Below are positions 26,291 through 34,802 of a stretch of DNA of 55,411 nt, in pieces. This DNA comes from Bacteroidia bacterium (lineage in GTDB: Bacteria; Bacteroidota; Bacteroidia; Bacteroidales; JAPLDU01). The number at the start of each line of letters is the position of its first letter. Position 1 is the first letter of the stretch. The notes under the pieces were generated by a model that saw only the letters and a program-made list of their open reading frames with translations, did not search any database and was not told the origin of the DNA. The stretch covers positions 1 through 55,411 of the forward strand of contig JAPLDU010000024.1 in NCBI GenBank assembly GCA_026391255.1. The letters run 5' to 3'. Position numbers and translations under genes: made by a program.

Positions 26291-27385
26291 TCAGTGTATT
26301 CCGGAGAAACAACACTGTACCGGGTAATGGTCAGAATATTCAATCCTTGGGGTTTTATATTCAAAGGATTTCAACTTATCGCTGTGTAAAATATAATCAA
26401 TCCTGAATGAGGGAAATTTACCGGAATAGGTATATTCAATCCCGCAACCGGACTCTACAAAGGCATCCTTCAGATGATCGCGGATGGTATGATACACGTA
26501 AGAAATGGGCGTATCATTAAAATCACCGCAAACGATCACAGGATAAGGAGATGATGCAATATGCCGGGTAACTAAACCGGCTTGTCGCGACCTGATGATA
26601 TAAGCATTCCTGAGCTTACTGAAAATGTCGCTGATGCCTTTTTTATTGAATTCGTCATACCTGAAGCTCATACTATCAAGAAACTGGTAATTCTTGGCTT
26701 CGAAATGTATTGACTGGAGATGTATATTGTATACCCTGATCGTATCGTTATTGATCTTAAGATCAGTGTAAATGGCAACATTAACTGAATTTTCAAACCG
26801 TATACAACCCTCATCAATAATGGGCCATGCACTGAATGTCACAACTCCGTAATAATAATTTCTAGCTTCGTGCCTGGTAACAATAAAATGTTGATACCTC
26901 AGTCTTCTTAATGATGGTACCGAATCTAAGGTCTGGCAATATTTATCGGTTGCACTTACGAATTCCTGGAAACATAAAATATCAGGATTTTCAATCTTTA
27001 CATAATTAATAATATGCTGAGGGATAGCTTTTGTCTTTTTCCAGTTATAAAAATCAAATAGCCTGACATTATATGATAAAAGTTTGAACCCTGGTTGTTT
27101 CATATTTGCCATTTTATCAGAGCAATGCAACTGGATGAAGTTGGTAATATGATTTATCCCGCAAAGAATGGTAATGGCAGAGATCAGTACAGCCCATTTC
27201 ATCCTGATGATCCAGTAAACAACAAACAATAAATTTATGAGGAGAAGATAAGGAAACCCAAGACCGAAAAAAGCAGGTAACCAGAATTTCGATGGGTTGA
27301 AATATACCGATACTATGGCCAGCAAGAGGGGAACCGCAGCTATAATATTGAGAATGACACCGGTATTATGAATAAATTTCTTCAA
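26291..27385 (-). CDS. Membrane-anchored endonuclease/exonuclease/phosphatase family protein
   Basis: A 364-residue protein. Residues 1-95 contain about three hydrophobic segments that anchor it in the membrane. Residues 105-362 form an EEP-fold catalytic domain: LLSYNVRLFDF, ILCFQEFVS (metal-binding Glu), IHLQSIHF, VICGDFNDTP (Asp-Phe-Asn) and a final SDHYPV (catalytic Asp-His). Such membrane EEP proteins in Bacteroidota act on unknown phosphodiester substrates. The gene is convergent and directly abutting the PLP dehydratase, so there is no intergenic terminator. Confidence 0.9.
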   Translation of the reverse strand: MKKFIHNTGVILNIIAAVPLLLAIVSVYFNPSKFWLPAFFGLGFPYLLLINLLFVVYWIIRMKWAVLISAITILCGINHITNFIQLHCSDKMANMKQPGFKLLSYNVRLFDFYNWKKTKAIPQHIINYVKIENPDILCFQEFVSATDKYCQTLDSVPSLRRLRYQHFIVTRHEARNYYYGVVTFSAWPIIDEGCIRFENSVNVAIYTDLKINNDTIRVYNIHLQSIHFEAKNYQFLDSMSFRYDEFNKKGISDIFSKLRNAYIIRSRQAGLVTRHIASSPYPVIVCGDFNDTPISYVYHTIRDHLKDAFVESGCGIEYTYSGKFPSFRIDYILHSDKLKSFEYKTPRIEYSDHYPVQCCFSGIH

Positions 27386-27660
27386 TCTATTATTCTAAAT
27401 TCCGGTTCAATTATAGCAAATAAATTAATTCGCAATATGTTAATGTGATAATGTGATAATGTGGAAATTTGAAGATTTTAAAATTTGAAGATTTGAAGAT
27501 TTGATTGGGTGAATCAGATTTGAAGTATTAAGTACAGTCTATTAGGTGCTTTAAGGACAAAACTTACCAACAGGTTGTCGTTAATCTTATTCCTGTGAAA
27601 CGGATTTAATTTTCAAATTTGCACATTTTCAAATTTTCAAATTATTTTAGTCTCTCAGTC
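27386..27660. other. Intergenic repeats upstream of rpe
   Basis: The region contains TGATAATGTGATAATG and GAAGATTTGAAGATTTG words (about 27440-27503), a family B copy (27543-27619) and then TTTTCAAATTTTCAAATT and AGTCTCTCAGTC words to about 27680. There is no gene. Confidence 0.75.
27543..27619 (+). repeat. Dispersed repeat family B, copy 2
   Basis: It starts TAGGTGCTTTAAGGACAAAA, continues CTTACCAACAGGTTGTCG and TTCCTGTGAAACGGATTTAA, and ends in TTTTCAAATTTG. It has the same order and orientation as copies at 8826 and 38161. Confidence 0.82.
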
Positions 27661-27723
27661 CCTTAGTCTCTCAGTCTCTTCATCACTTTCGACTTACAGT
27701 ACTTCCTGAAAAGAAAAAAAGTG

Positions 27724-27731
27724 TAAGTTTG
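27724..27731 (+). promoter_or_regulatory. Putative -7 element for rpe
   Basis: TAAGTTTG matches TAnnTTTG, 53 bases before the ATG at 27785. The presence of a promoter-like motif in front of the frameshifted N-terminus supports 27785, not 27846, as the ancestral start. Confidence 0.4.
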
Positions 27732-27784
27732 CCATGATTAAAAAATCTCACGGAAATTACAGATAACAATAAATAAGAAATCAC

Positions 27785-28439
27785 ATGGTTCCGCTTATCG
27801 CACCTTCTATCAGCCGATTTCGGCAACCTGGCAAAGGAAATCGAGATGCTCAACCGCAGCCAGGCTGACTGGATCCATCTTGACATCATGGACGGAGTGT
27901 TTGTTCCCAATATCAGTTTTGGGCCAATGGTAGTGGAAAGGGTAAAAAAGAGTTCCCTGCTTCCGCTGGATGTACACCTGATGATTGTTCAGCCTGAAAA
28001 ATATATAAGTACTTTCAGGTTGGCAGGCGCCGATATCCTGACCGTTCATTATGAAGCATGCACCCACCTGCACCGTACTATTCAGCAGATAAAAGCCGAA
28101 GGGATGAAAGCCGGAGTATCGCTCAACCCGCATACACCTGTATCACTGCTTGAAGATATCATTCACGACATAGATCTTGTACTTATCATGTCTGTAAATC
28201 CGGGATTCGGAGGACAGAAATTCATAGAAAATTCCTACCTGAAAATTCATCAGCTCAGCAGACTGATTAATGACAGGCAATCCCGTACCCTGATTGAAGT
28301 GGACGGTGGAGTCGATACCAATAATGCAGCCAAACTGGTCGATGCCGGTGTTAACGTCCTGGTAGCCGGTAATTCAGTGTTTTCCTCAACAGACCCGGTG
28401 GGGACCATCGCAATACTGAAGGGAGAAAATAGTCGGTAG
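27785..28439 (+). pseudogene. rpe: Ribulose-phosphate 3-epimerase with a 5-base frameshift near the N-terminus
   Basis: From 27846 the frame encodes a clear Rpe body of 197 residues (WIHLDIMDGVFVPNISFGP, VHLMIVQPE, MSVNPGFGGQKF, EVDGGVDTNNA, GNSVF), the TIM-barrel epimerase of ribulose and xylulose 5-phosphates. The family's first strand IAPSILSADF is split across two frames: MVPLIAPSI is read from ATG 27785, while LSADFGNLAKEIEM is in the frame of 27846. The two halves share the five bases CTATC near 27806-27811; adding one more CTATC restores the sequence exactly. The first ATG of the body frame would lose strand 1 and its active-site serine. This is a slippage deletion, a phase-variable switch or a sequencing error. 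No second rpe is in the window. Confidence 0.75.
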
Positions 28440-28635
28440 TCGATAGTCGTAAGTTATAAGTAATAACAAACGAACATTCGAACATACGAACATTCGAACA
28501 TACGATAATTTGAACATTCGAACATTCGATCAATCAAAATATAATTTGTTATAAGTGACATGTAATGTGTGACTTGTGACTTACGACTTACGACTTACGA
28601 CTATCGACTATCGACTATTGACTAACGACTAATTC
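28440..28635. repeat. Low-complexity tract between rpe and rocD
   Basis: It consists of AGTCGGTAGTCGATAGTCG words, GAACATTCGAACATACG words (about 28470-28530) and CTTACGACTTACGACTATCG words (about 28570-28630). There is no gene. It separates two convergent genes, and no clear hairpin terminator is seen. Confidence 0.75.
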
Positions 28636-29844
28636 TCAGAACTGCCTGAATGTATCTTTTATTATCCCGATTGCTTCGTACATCTGGTCTTTATTGATCA
28701 CCAAAGGTGGAGCAAAACGTATAATATGACCGTGTGTAGGTTTGGCGATGAGTCCGTTATCTTTCATGGCCAGACAAACATCCCATGCGGTTTTTCCTTC
28801 TTTTGGTTTGATCACCACCGCATTGAGAAGTCCTTTACCTCTGACCAGTTCTATCATATCAGATTTGATGGATGTGATTTCATCCCTGAATATTTTTCCC
28901 ATTGCAGCGGCATTTTCAGCCAGCTTTTCATCGAGGAGCACCTTGAGTGAAGTAATGGCAACCTTGCAGGCCAGAGGATTTCCGCCAAACGTGGAGCCAT
29001 GTTCACCGGGTTTTATAGTAAGCATAATATAATCGTCGGCCAGTACGGCAGAGACTGGCAATACACCGCCGGACAATGCTTTGCCGAGAATGAGCATGTC
29101 CGGATGAATATTCTCATGATCACAGGCAAGCATTTTACCTGTACGTGCAAGCCCGGTCTGTACCTCATCGGCAATAAACAGAACATTGGATGCTTTACAA
29201 ATATCATACGCTTTTTTCAGGAAACCATCATCCGGAACGAACACTCCTGCTTCACCCTGGATAGGTTCAACCAGGAATGCAGCCACATCGGGATCATTAA
29301 CAGCTTCTTTAAGCGCATCAATATTATTATAAGGAATGGTGATAAAACCGGGAGTAAAAGGGCCATAATCCTTACGGGCATCAGGATCGGTGGAAAAAGT
29401 CACAATAGTGATAGTACGCCCGTGGAAATTTCCTTCGCAGGTGATGATCTTTGCCTGGTCCTGCGGGATTCCTTTTTTCAGGTAAGCCCATTTACGGGCG
29501 AGTTTTAGAGCGGTTTCCACTGCTTCTGCGCCTGTGTTCATCGGAAGCACCTTTTGGAAACCGAATAATTTTGTAATATATTCTTCATATTCACCGAGTA
29601 CATTGTTGTAAAAAGCACGCGAGGTGAGCGTCAATATTTTTGACTGCTCAATGAGTGTGCTGATAATCCCGGGATGGCAATGCCCCTGGTTTACTGCTGA
29701 GTATGAGGATAAAAAATCAAAGTAACGTTTTCCATCCACATCCCAGACATATACACCTTCGCCACGCTCCAGTACTACCGGCAGCGGATGATAATTATGG
29801 GCGCCGTACTGATCTTCCCGGCTAATAAATTCCTGTGATTTCAT
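28636..29844 (-). CDS. rocD: Ornithine--oxo-acid transaminase
   Basis: A 402-residue class III PLP aminotransferase that converts ornithine and 2-oxoglutarate to glutamate semialdehyde and glutamate. Landmarks are [20 protein letters not shown] at the N-terminus, [40 protein letters not shown] and LGKALSGG with the PLP lysine. These are typical of ornithine delta-aminotransferase rather than acetylornithine aminotransferase. The length is normal. It is a single gene; no arginine or proline gene is adjacent. Confidence 0.95.
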   Translation of the reverse strand: MKSQEFISREDQYGAHNYHPLPVVLERGEGVYVWDVDGKRYFDFLSSYSAVNQGHCHPGIISTLIEQSKILTLTSRAFYNNVLGEYEEYITKLFGFQKVLPMNTGAEAVETALKLARKWAYLKKGIPQDQAKIITCEGNFHGRTITIVTFSTDPDARKDYGPFTPGFITIPYNNIDALKEAVNDPDVAAFLVEPIQGEAGVFVPDDGFLKKAYDICKASNVLFIADEVQTGLARTGKMLACDHENIHPDMLILGKALSGGVLPVSAVLADDYIMLTIKPGEHGSTFGGNPLACKVAITSLKVLLDEKLAENAAAMGKIFRDEITSIKSDMIELVRGKGLLNAVVIKPKEGKTAWDVCLAMKDNGLIAKPTHGHIIRFAPPLVINKDQMYEAIGIIKDTFRQF

Positions 29845-30051
29845 ATGATACTTTTTTAGGAGTTGTACTACTTAATGTTATTATTCTCAAATTTTTACCG
29901 CTGCAATAATAGCATAAGCCGGTAACATTTCAAAATGCAAAAGCTATGTTAAGAAACAATATGATAATGTGATAATGTGATAATGTGATAATGTGATAAT
30001 GTGATAATGTGAAAATGTGAAAATTTGTGAATTTGACACTTCATCACTTCA
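29845..30051. repeat. GATAATGTGATAATGTG nonamer array
   Basis: From about 29960 to 30020 there are about seven copies of the 9 bp unit TGATAATGTGA-type (period TGTGATAAT), then ACTTCATCACTTCATCAC words that run into and supply the stop codon (30052-30054) of the following gene. There is no gene in this gap. Confidence 0.82.
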
Positions 30052-30612
30052 TCACTTAAATTCAAAGATCATATTTTCCATGGGCATGTAATCAGGTTTA
30101 CTCCAGAAATAAACCACTTCAGAAAAATAACTCACTGAATCCTGCGGAGGATTAGAAAACTTTGTGATCTTATATGTTTTGGGGACTATCAGTTGATAGT
30201 TGGCTTGTTTCAATGGTTTTCTCCAGCCAATGGTTGATTTCAGAATATATTCGGCCCGGTTCCCGAGTAGTTTCTGCCTGTAAGAACATAGTACCGAGAG
30301 CTGATCAACATTTTTAAAACTGATATTAAACGAAGCTGCAGAAGCGCCCATGCGGTTTGGAATAATTTCCTTATTTAAAGTCACATTATAGAAACTGACT
30401 GAATCCGGATCTGCATATAATGGATTTACCGGGAAAGGATATATCAGTGCTTTCGTCGTATTTTTCTCAGCTTCAAAATTATAGATACCACTCACATAAA
30501 AATTATGGTTTTCAATTTTCATGGTAATGCTTTCCGAAACAAAAGACAATTCCTGTGCAGAAACATTTGGTAATGATAATAACAACACAGAAAAAAAGAA
30601 AAAGCGAACCAT
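30052..30612 (-). CDS. Hypothetical exported protein, 186 residues
   Basis: A 186-residue protein with a signal peptide (about 1-19, ending NVSAQ). The remainder is beta-rich (SESITMKIENHNFYVSGIY) without a recognised domain or sorting tail. It lies eight bases after the stop of the T9SS-tailed gene 30621-31688 on the same strand, so the two form an operon and may work together at the surface. The stop codon falls in ACTTCATC repeat DNA. Confidence 0.8.
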   Translation of the reverse strand: MVRFFFFSVLLLSLPNVSAQELSFVSESITMKIENHNFYVSGIYNFEAEKNTTKALIYPFPVNPLYADPDSVSFYNVTLNKEIIPNRMGASAASFNISFKNVDQLSVLCSYRQKLLGNRAEYILKSTIGWRKPLKQANYQLIVPKTYKITKFSNPPQDSVSYFSEVVYFWSKPDYMPMENMIFEFK

Positions 30613-30620
30613 TTATGAAA

Positions 30621-31688
30621 TTATAATTTTACAATTTTTCCCGAACTGATCATTAGTTCATTCAACACCAGGCTGTAAGTCAGTATACCAGGTTTAACAT
30701 CACTTCCGGGAAACCAGTCAATGCGGGTTTGATTCTGGTCAACCTTTAATTGCGACAGTATCTTTCCGTCCTGGTCAAATATTTCAATACTCAGATTATC
30801 ATTTGGTTTTATACTTTTCAGATTAATATAAAAGGAGAGCTTGCCGGTAAAGGGATTGGGTGAAGTGGTGACTTTTTCAAATACCGGGATATTATCAACA
30901 TTAGTATAAATACCCGTGAAATGAATATCCTGGATAGCGCTCGAATCTGGCCTTATGCATATATCAAAAGGTTGAACAAGATAACAAATTGACTCGTTAT
31001 AAACATAATAATAATCTATTTTGTCAGCTATGTACCTTCTTGATAGTATCCTTTCAGAAAAAGAACCATCAGAATGAATTGTAAACCTGGTATTCATTAA
31101 AGCCGGCAAATAGAAACAGCCCTGGGTCAGAAAATTGCCGGTACTATCAAATACATGGCCTGATAATGATGCCAAACAGCCTGTTGTATCATTTCCGGAA
31201 TTAATCGTTGGAGAACTGTCTATACAAAAACCACCTGTATAACCTTCACTCTGAATGTAATAGACAAATGCTGCTGATTCCCCGATATTAATACAACTCA
31301 GTTCAGCGCCCGGGTAGTTACCAAAAGCAAAATAGTCATAGGTTTCATTTCCCCAGGAATATGAAATCAGTTTTACATAATCCCCCTCAGGGTTAAATGT
31401 AACAGGATTTTTCAGGTTGGAAACCGAGATAACAGAAAGGGTATCAAAACCAGGATATCCAGTTCCAGGTATTAAAATAAATGAAACTATAACAGAACCC
31501 GCTGTTGAAGACTCCAGTTTTATTGAGTCTATTCCACTAATTTCAGATGAGTAAAATCCGATTTCCAGTTGCCAAATTCCGGTACTGTCAATTTTAAATT
31601 CAGAAATAAATGACTTCGGAGGGGCAATATTGGCTTTTACAATAATGGAAATGGTAAACAATGCAAATATAAATATTGACTTTTTCAT
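30621..31688 (-). CDS. Secreted protein with T9SS type A sorting domain
   Basis: A 355-residue protein. Signal peptide about 1-19 (FALFTISIIVKA). The body is beta-rich and Ser/Thr-rich with no identified catalytic motif. Residues about 275-355 form a T9SS sorting domain: TTSPNPFTGKLSFYIN, SIEIFDQDGKILSQL and a final SSGKIVKL. It is exported by T9SS and probably anchored at the surface. It is the first gene of an operon with the small exported protein after it. Confidence 0.88.
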   Translation of the reverse strand: MKKSIFIFALFTISIIVKANIAPPKSFISEFKIDSTGIWQLEIGFYSSEISGIDSIKLESSTAGSVIVSFILIPGTGYPGFDTLSVISVSNLKNPVTFNPEGDYVKLISYSWGNETYDYFAFGNYPGAELSCINIGESAAFVYYIQSEGYTGGFCIDSSPTINSGNDTTGCLASLSGHVFDSTGNFLTQGCFYLPALMNTRFTIHSDGSFSERILSRRYIADKIDYYYVYNESICYLVQPFDICIRPDSSAIQDIHFTGIYTNVDNIPVFEKVTTSPNPFTGKLSFYINLKSIKPNDNLSIEIFDQDGKILSQLKVDQNQTRIDWFPGSDVKPGILTYSLVLNELMISSGKIVKL

Positions 31689-31710
31689 CTTTTCAGGCTT
31701 TAATTATAAA

Positions 31711-31742
31711 CAAAGATATTAATAATCTGAAATAATTAAACA
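31711..31742 (-). promoter_or_regulatory. Probable promoter for the 30.1-31.7 kb operon
   Basis: On the minus strand TATCTTTG (31718-31711) matches TAnnTTTG. A GTTTA at about 31742-31738 lies 19 bases upstream in place of TTTG, so the -33 box is imperfect. The element is about 23 bases before the ATG at 31688. Confidence 0.45.
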
Positions 31743-31863
31743 TAATTTTCAATTACGCCTATTGAGTCATTTGCATTTAAAATTTCAATGCAAATGCAGC
31801 TATATATGAAATAGTTATGCATTACCTTAGAAACCAATACTGACAGTTCTCAGTAAAAATTAA

Positions 31864-31895
31864 GTTGCAATATTTGGAAACATTAGCTATCTTTG
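31864..31895 (+). promoter_or_regulatory. Bacteroidota-type promoter for the HigBA-like pair
   Basis: GTTG at 31864-31867 is followed after 20 bases by TATCTTTG at 31888-31895, close to the consensus TTTG-N19-21-TAnnTTTG. The ATG of the toxin gene is at 31909, so the leader is very short. Operator repeats for autoregulation could not be identified. Confidence 0.65.
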
Positions 31896-31908
31896 TCGAA
31901 AAAAGTAG

Positions 31909-32250
31909 ATGCAAAATTTTCAAACTATATTTTTAGAAGAAGCCGACAAGATCATTTCAGGATTTGACTCTAAAACTATAAAAAAAATACTATATAACAT
32001 TGACCTTGCTGAACAGACAAATGACCCAAAACTCTTCAAAAAGCTTCAAAACGACATTTGGGAATTTCGGACAAATTTTGCTGGACTACAAATCCGACTT
32101 CTTGCCTTTTGGGATAAAACATACGACAAGGATACATTAGTTTTTGCGACTCATGGTTTCATAAAAAAAGTTGACAAAGTTCCCAAAAATGAAATTGATA
32201 GAGCTGTGAGAATCAGAGAAAAATATTTTGACAATAAATTAAAAAAATAG
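31909..32250 (+). CDS. RelE/HigB-type (Gp49-like) toxin
   Basis: A 113-residue protein of the phage Gp49-like / HigB toxin family, predicted mRNA interferase. Diagnostic text is EFRTNFAGLQIRLLAFWDK (about 48-66), then LVFATHGFIKKVDKVPKNEIDRA (about 77-99) with the basic residues used in catalysis. The toxin precedes the antitoxin, as in HigBA systems. A good promoter is directly in front. AT-rich composition and the position against a lipoprotein gene fit a mobile TA cassette. Confidence 0.88.
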   Translation: MQNFQTIFLEEADKIISGFDSKTIKKILYNIDLAEQTNDPKLFKKLQNDIWEFRTNFAGLQIRLLAFWDKTYDKDTLVFATHGFIKKVDKVPKNEIDRAVRIREKYFDNKLKK

Positions 32251-32253
32251 ACA

Positions 32254-32619
32254 ATGGCAAAAACAGAACTTAAATCTTATACTATTGCCGAGATGAAAGA
32301 TAAATACATCGGCAAAGTTGGAACTGCTGACAGAGACGAGTATGAATACGAACTTCGTATGGATGTTTTGGGGAAAATGATTAAAAAGGCTCGGATAGAA
32401 CGTAATTTGACACAAGAACAATTAGGAAAACTTATTGGCGTACAGAAATCTCAAATCTCAAAACTTGAAAGCAGTACAAACAGTGCAACAATTAACACTA
32501 TTTTAAAAGTATTTAAAGCGCTAAAAGCAGACATACATCTTAACGTGACGCTTGAAAAACAGTATATTCAACCTACCTCAAAGAAAGGCGAATGCATAAC
32601 ACCTGGCGCAAGCCCTTGA
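32254..32619 (+). CDS. XRE-type HTH antitoxin (HigA-like)
   Basis: A 121-residue antitoxin with a Cro/C1-type helix-turn-helix at about residues 48-98 (RNLTQEQLGKLIGVQKSQISK). It starts three bases after the toxin stop. The last ~15 residues, from about PTSKKGE onward, look unlike the family; the frame runs 28 bases into the next gene, whose ATG is at 32592. This suggests the original stop was lost or the 3' end was joined to the lipoprotein gene during insertion. It should bind and neutralise the toxin and repress the operon. Confidence 0.88.
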   Translation: MAKTELKSYTIAEMKDKYIGKVGTADRDEYEYELRMDVLGKMIKKARIERNLTQEQLGKLIGVQKSQISKLESSTNSATINTILKVFKALKADIHLNVTLEKQYIQPTSKKGECITPGASP

Positions 32620-33542
32620 TATACCTGGCTATGGCTGTTCTTCTGCTATTCTCATCCTGTATTGATAAGCTGAATAATTTTTTCAAAAAGCCACCGGTCA
32701 CTCCTGTCAGCCAGACCATTAAAACATCAGTAGCGCTTGGGTTTGCTGCAAGTGTGGCATGGAGTTACTTCAAAGGATATAATCTTCCTTATACAAACAT
32801 CTCTGTAAATAACAGTACTACAGCCATATATTTAGACGCATCCCAATGTTATCCTTTCCGCTACAGCAGCGATCATTTTGGTGAAATGGTCATCCTGGCT
32901 GTAAAAATTTCTGACGATATTGCCATCATGTCAGTGCTGTTCACTCGTACAGACATTTATGCAGGAAAATTCGTGCTCAGGGATGTCATTACTTTTCCAG
33001 TGATCAACCGGGATAACCAGATTACCGTTGTTTATACCGAAGAAGACATAAACATTGGCGGAGGTCCGGATACCACCATGGAAATCAACCTGAGCCAGGA
33101 TCAGATAAATATTGAACTCCTGAAACTGAGTACTCCGAAACCCACAGATGAAAATATTGCGATCAAACAGGATGCCTGGATCATTGATGTCAATACCAAT
33201 GGCACACCTGATGATTTCAGTGATGACATTTATACAATCAATGGCGGGGCGCAAAAAATGGCAGTCAATATCAATGAAACTGCCACCTCAACTTCCGTGT
33301 ACCAGTTGGCCATGATCCAGACAATCTTTTCAGACCAATGCCTTAGTAATCCCTCCGCCGGATATGCCTTGCTGCAGTTAGTAGATTTATCGCAGGGAGG
33401 TAACGGAACGCTGAATTCACTGGTAATGGGTACTACTCTTTTCACTTTTCATGACAATTGCGATGGTAATGCCGAAATCACAGTAGCTACCGGCAATTAC
33501 ATCACTTCTACGGGAGATAATATTTTCCTCGGGTTGCAGTAA
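32592..33542 (+). CDS. Hypothetical lipoprotein, 316 residues
   Basis: A 316-residue predicted lipoprotein. Signal peptide with lipobox LLFSSC (Cys near residue 23). The rest has no recognised domain: residues about 95-180 are rich in beta-branched residues, with DVNTNGTPDDFSDDIYTI around 197-214 resembling a Ca-binding or dockerin-like stretch, though this is weak. The start lies inside the antitoxin gene (28-base overlap, different frame), so it is transcribed from the TA promoter or from within the TA genes. A start at MAVLLLF (residue 14) would avoid the overlap. Confidence 0.78.
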   Translation: MHNTWRKPLIYLAMAVLLLFSSCIDKLNNFFKKPPVTPVSQTIKTSVALGFAASVAWSYFKGYNLPYTNISVNNSTTAIYLDASQCYPFRYSSDHFGEMVILAVKISDDIAIMSVLFTRTDIYAGKFVLRDVITFPVINRDNQITVVYTEEDINIGGGPDTTMEINLSQDQINIELLKLSTPKPTDENIAIKQDAWIIDVNTNGTPDDFSDDIYTINGGAQKMAVNINETATSTSVYQLAMIQTIFSDQCLSNPSAGYALLQLVDLSQGGNGTLNSLVMGTTLFTFHDNCDGNAEITVATGNYITSTGDNIFLGLQ

Positions 33543-33650
33543 GCAGGCTATTATAAGAATTTGAAGATTTGAAAATTTGAAAATGTTGTATGCCTTATGC
33601 CTTATTACTTACGACTAGCGACTAACGACTAACGACTAGCATATTACATT
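33543..33650. repeat. Low-complexity tract before tRNA-Thr
   Basis: GAAGATTTGAAAATTTGAAA words are followed by CTTATGCCTTATTAC and GACTAGCGACTAACGACTAACG words. There is no gene. Confidence 0.7.
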
Positions 33651-33681
33651 TTTGAGAATTCCTCAAATTCATATATGTTTG
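33651..33681 (+). promoter_or_regulatory. Bacteroidota-type promoter for tRNA-Thr
   Basis: TTTG at 33651-33654 and TATGTTTG at 33674-33681 are 19 bases apart, an exact fit to TTTG-N19-TAnnTTTG. It lies nine bases before the mature tRNA 5' end, so transcription would start close to the tRNA. Confidence 0.82.
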
Positions 33682-33690
33682 CATCGAAAA

Positions 33691-33762
33691 GCCTCTTTAG
33701 CTCAGCGGTAGAGCAGCTCACTCGTAATGAGCAGGTCGTGGGTTCAAATCCCATGAGAGGCT
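33691..33762 (+). tRNA. tRNA-Thr(CGT)
   Basis: The cloverleaf folds fully: acceptor GCCTCTT with GAGAGGC (one G-T pair), D stem GCTC/GAGC, anticodon stem GCTCA/TGAGC with loop CTCGTAA (anticodon CGT, reading ACG), T stem GTGGG/CCCAT with loop TTCAAAT, and discriminator T. The 3' CCA is not encoded. It has its own consensus promoter. Confidence 0.96.
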
Positions 33763-33769
33763 CTGTGTT

Positions 33770-34070
33770 ATAGTGATGAGTGATGAAGTGATGAAGTGAT
33801 GGAGTGATGAAGTGATGAAGTGATGAAGTGATGAATGATGAGTGATGAGTGATGAAATGATTGAGAGACGAAGGGACGAAGAGACGAAGAGACGAAGGGA
33901 GACGCTATATAACAAAGGGATTATTTTTCACATCATCAAATTTCATATTCCCGCATTTTCACATTCCCACATTATCACATTATCACATTATCACATTACC
34001 ACATTACCACATTACCACATTACCACATTACCACATTACTACATTACCACATTATCACATTATCGCATTA
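33770..34070. repeat. GTGATGAAG and CACATTATC nonamer arrays
   Basis: Positions 33776-33858 are about nine copies of the 9 bp unit GTGATGAAG and variants. Positions 33958-34078 are about 13 copies of the 9 bp unit CACATTATC or CACATTACC. The last units supply the final codons and stop of the response regulator gene on the minus strand (stop at 34071-34073). Between them lie GACGAAGAGACGAAGG words and 60 unremarkable bases. Confidence 0.88.
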
Positions 34071-34802
34071 TCACATTAATTTCTTCTTTCCAAGATAATC
34101 GTAAAAGCTCTTTTTGTATGAATCGCTGATGGGAATTAGCTTATCGGCTATTTTGATCCGGTTGCGTTCAATGCTTTCAATCTTTTCCAGTGAAACAATA
34201 AATGATTTGTGCACACGGCAAAATCGGTCTTCCGGCAGTATTTCCTCCATTCTTTTAAAATTCTGAAGAGTCATAATACGCCTTGTATTGGTTACCATCC
34301 GCAGATAGTCGCCCATACCTTCGATATAGAGAATATCTGCAAACTTTACTTTTTCAAGCCGGAATTCCGTTTTAATGAAGAAGAAATCATCGCGCGGATT
34401 GGCAATGGTAATTTCCCTGGTCTCACTTTTAAACATTCGTTCAGTCTGCAGTTTTTCGTAAACTTTATCCACCGCTTTTACGAAACGCTCGAATGATATA
34501 GGTTTCAGCAGGTAGTCGACAATGTCAAGTTCATATCCTTCCACAGCATAATTGGGATATGCTGTAGTAAAGATCACTAATGGTTTTTGTTTCAGCACTT
34601 TAATAAGCTGTATACCAGTAAGATCGTTCATCTGAATATCGAGGAACAACAAATCTACCTGGCTTTTCTTCAGAAAATCAAGTGTTTCAATTCCATTGCT
34701 GAAGTTGCTGAGCATATTCAGAAAGGGAACTTTCTGGATGTAATCTTTGATCAGGTCGAGGGCCAGAGGCTCGTCGTCCACGGCAATACAATTGATATAC
34801 AT
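34071..34802 (-). CDS. LytTR family response regulator
   Basis: A 243-residue two-component regulator. The receiver domain (1-120) has Asp9-Asp10 and the phospho-acceptor Asp55 in LLFLDIQMND, and the switch regions TTAYPNYAVEG and YLLKPISFERF. The LytTR DNA-binding domain (about 140-238) contains ILYIEGMGDYLRMV and RVHKSFIVSLEKI. Its ATG immediately follows the stop of the histidine kinase gene (TAAATG), so they are co-expressed partners. The C-terminal residues are encoded by the adjacent CACATTATC repeat. Confidence 0.94.
   Translation of the reverse strand: MYINCIAVDDEPLALDLIKDYIQKVPFLNMLSNFSNGIETLDFLKKSQVDLLFLDIQMNDLTGIQLIKVLKQKPLVIFTTAYPNYAVEGYELDIVDYLLKPISFERFVKAVDKVYEKLQTERMFKSETREITIANPRDDFFFIKTEFRLEKVKFADILYIEGMGDYLRMVTNTRRIMTLQNFKRMEEILPEDRFCRVHKSFIVSLEKIESIERNRIKIADKLIPISDSYKKSFYDYLGKKKLM

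Noticed and set aside
28999-29508. A 169-residue open frame antisense to rocD
   Set aside because: Wholly inside a conserved enzyme gene on the other strand; no recognisable protein.
33842-34129. Frames encoding HYHITTLPHYHITT-type repeats
   Set aside because: These are direct translations of the CACATTATC nonamer array and are not proteins.
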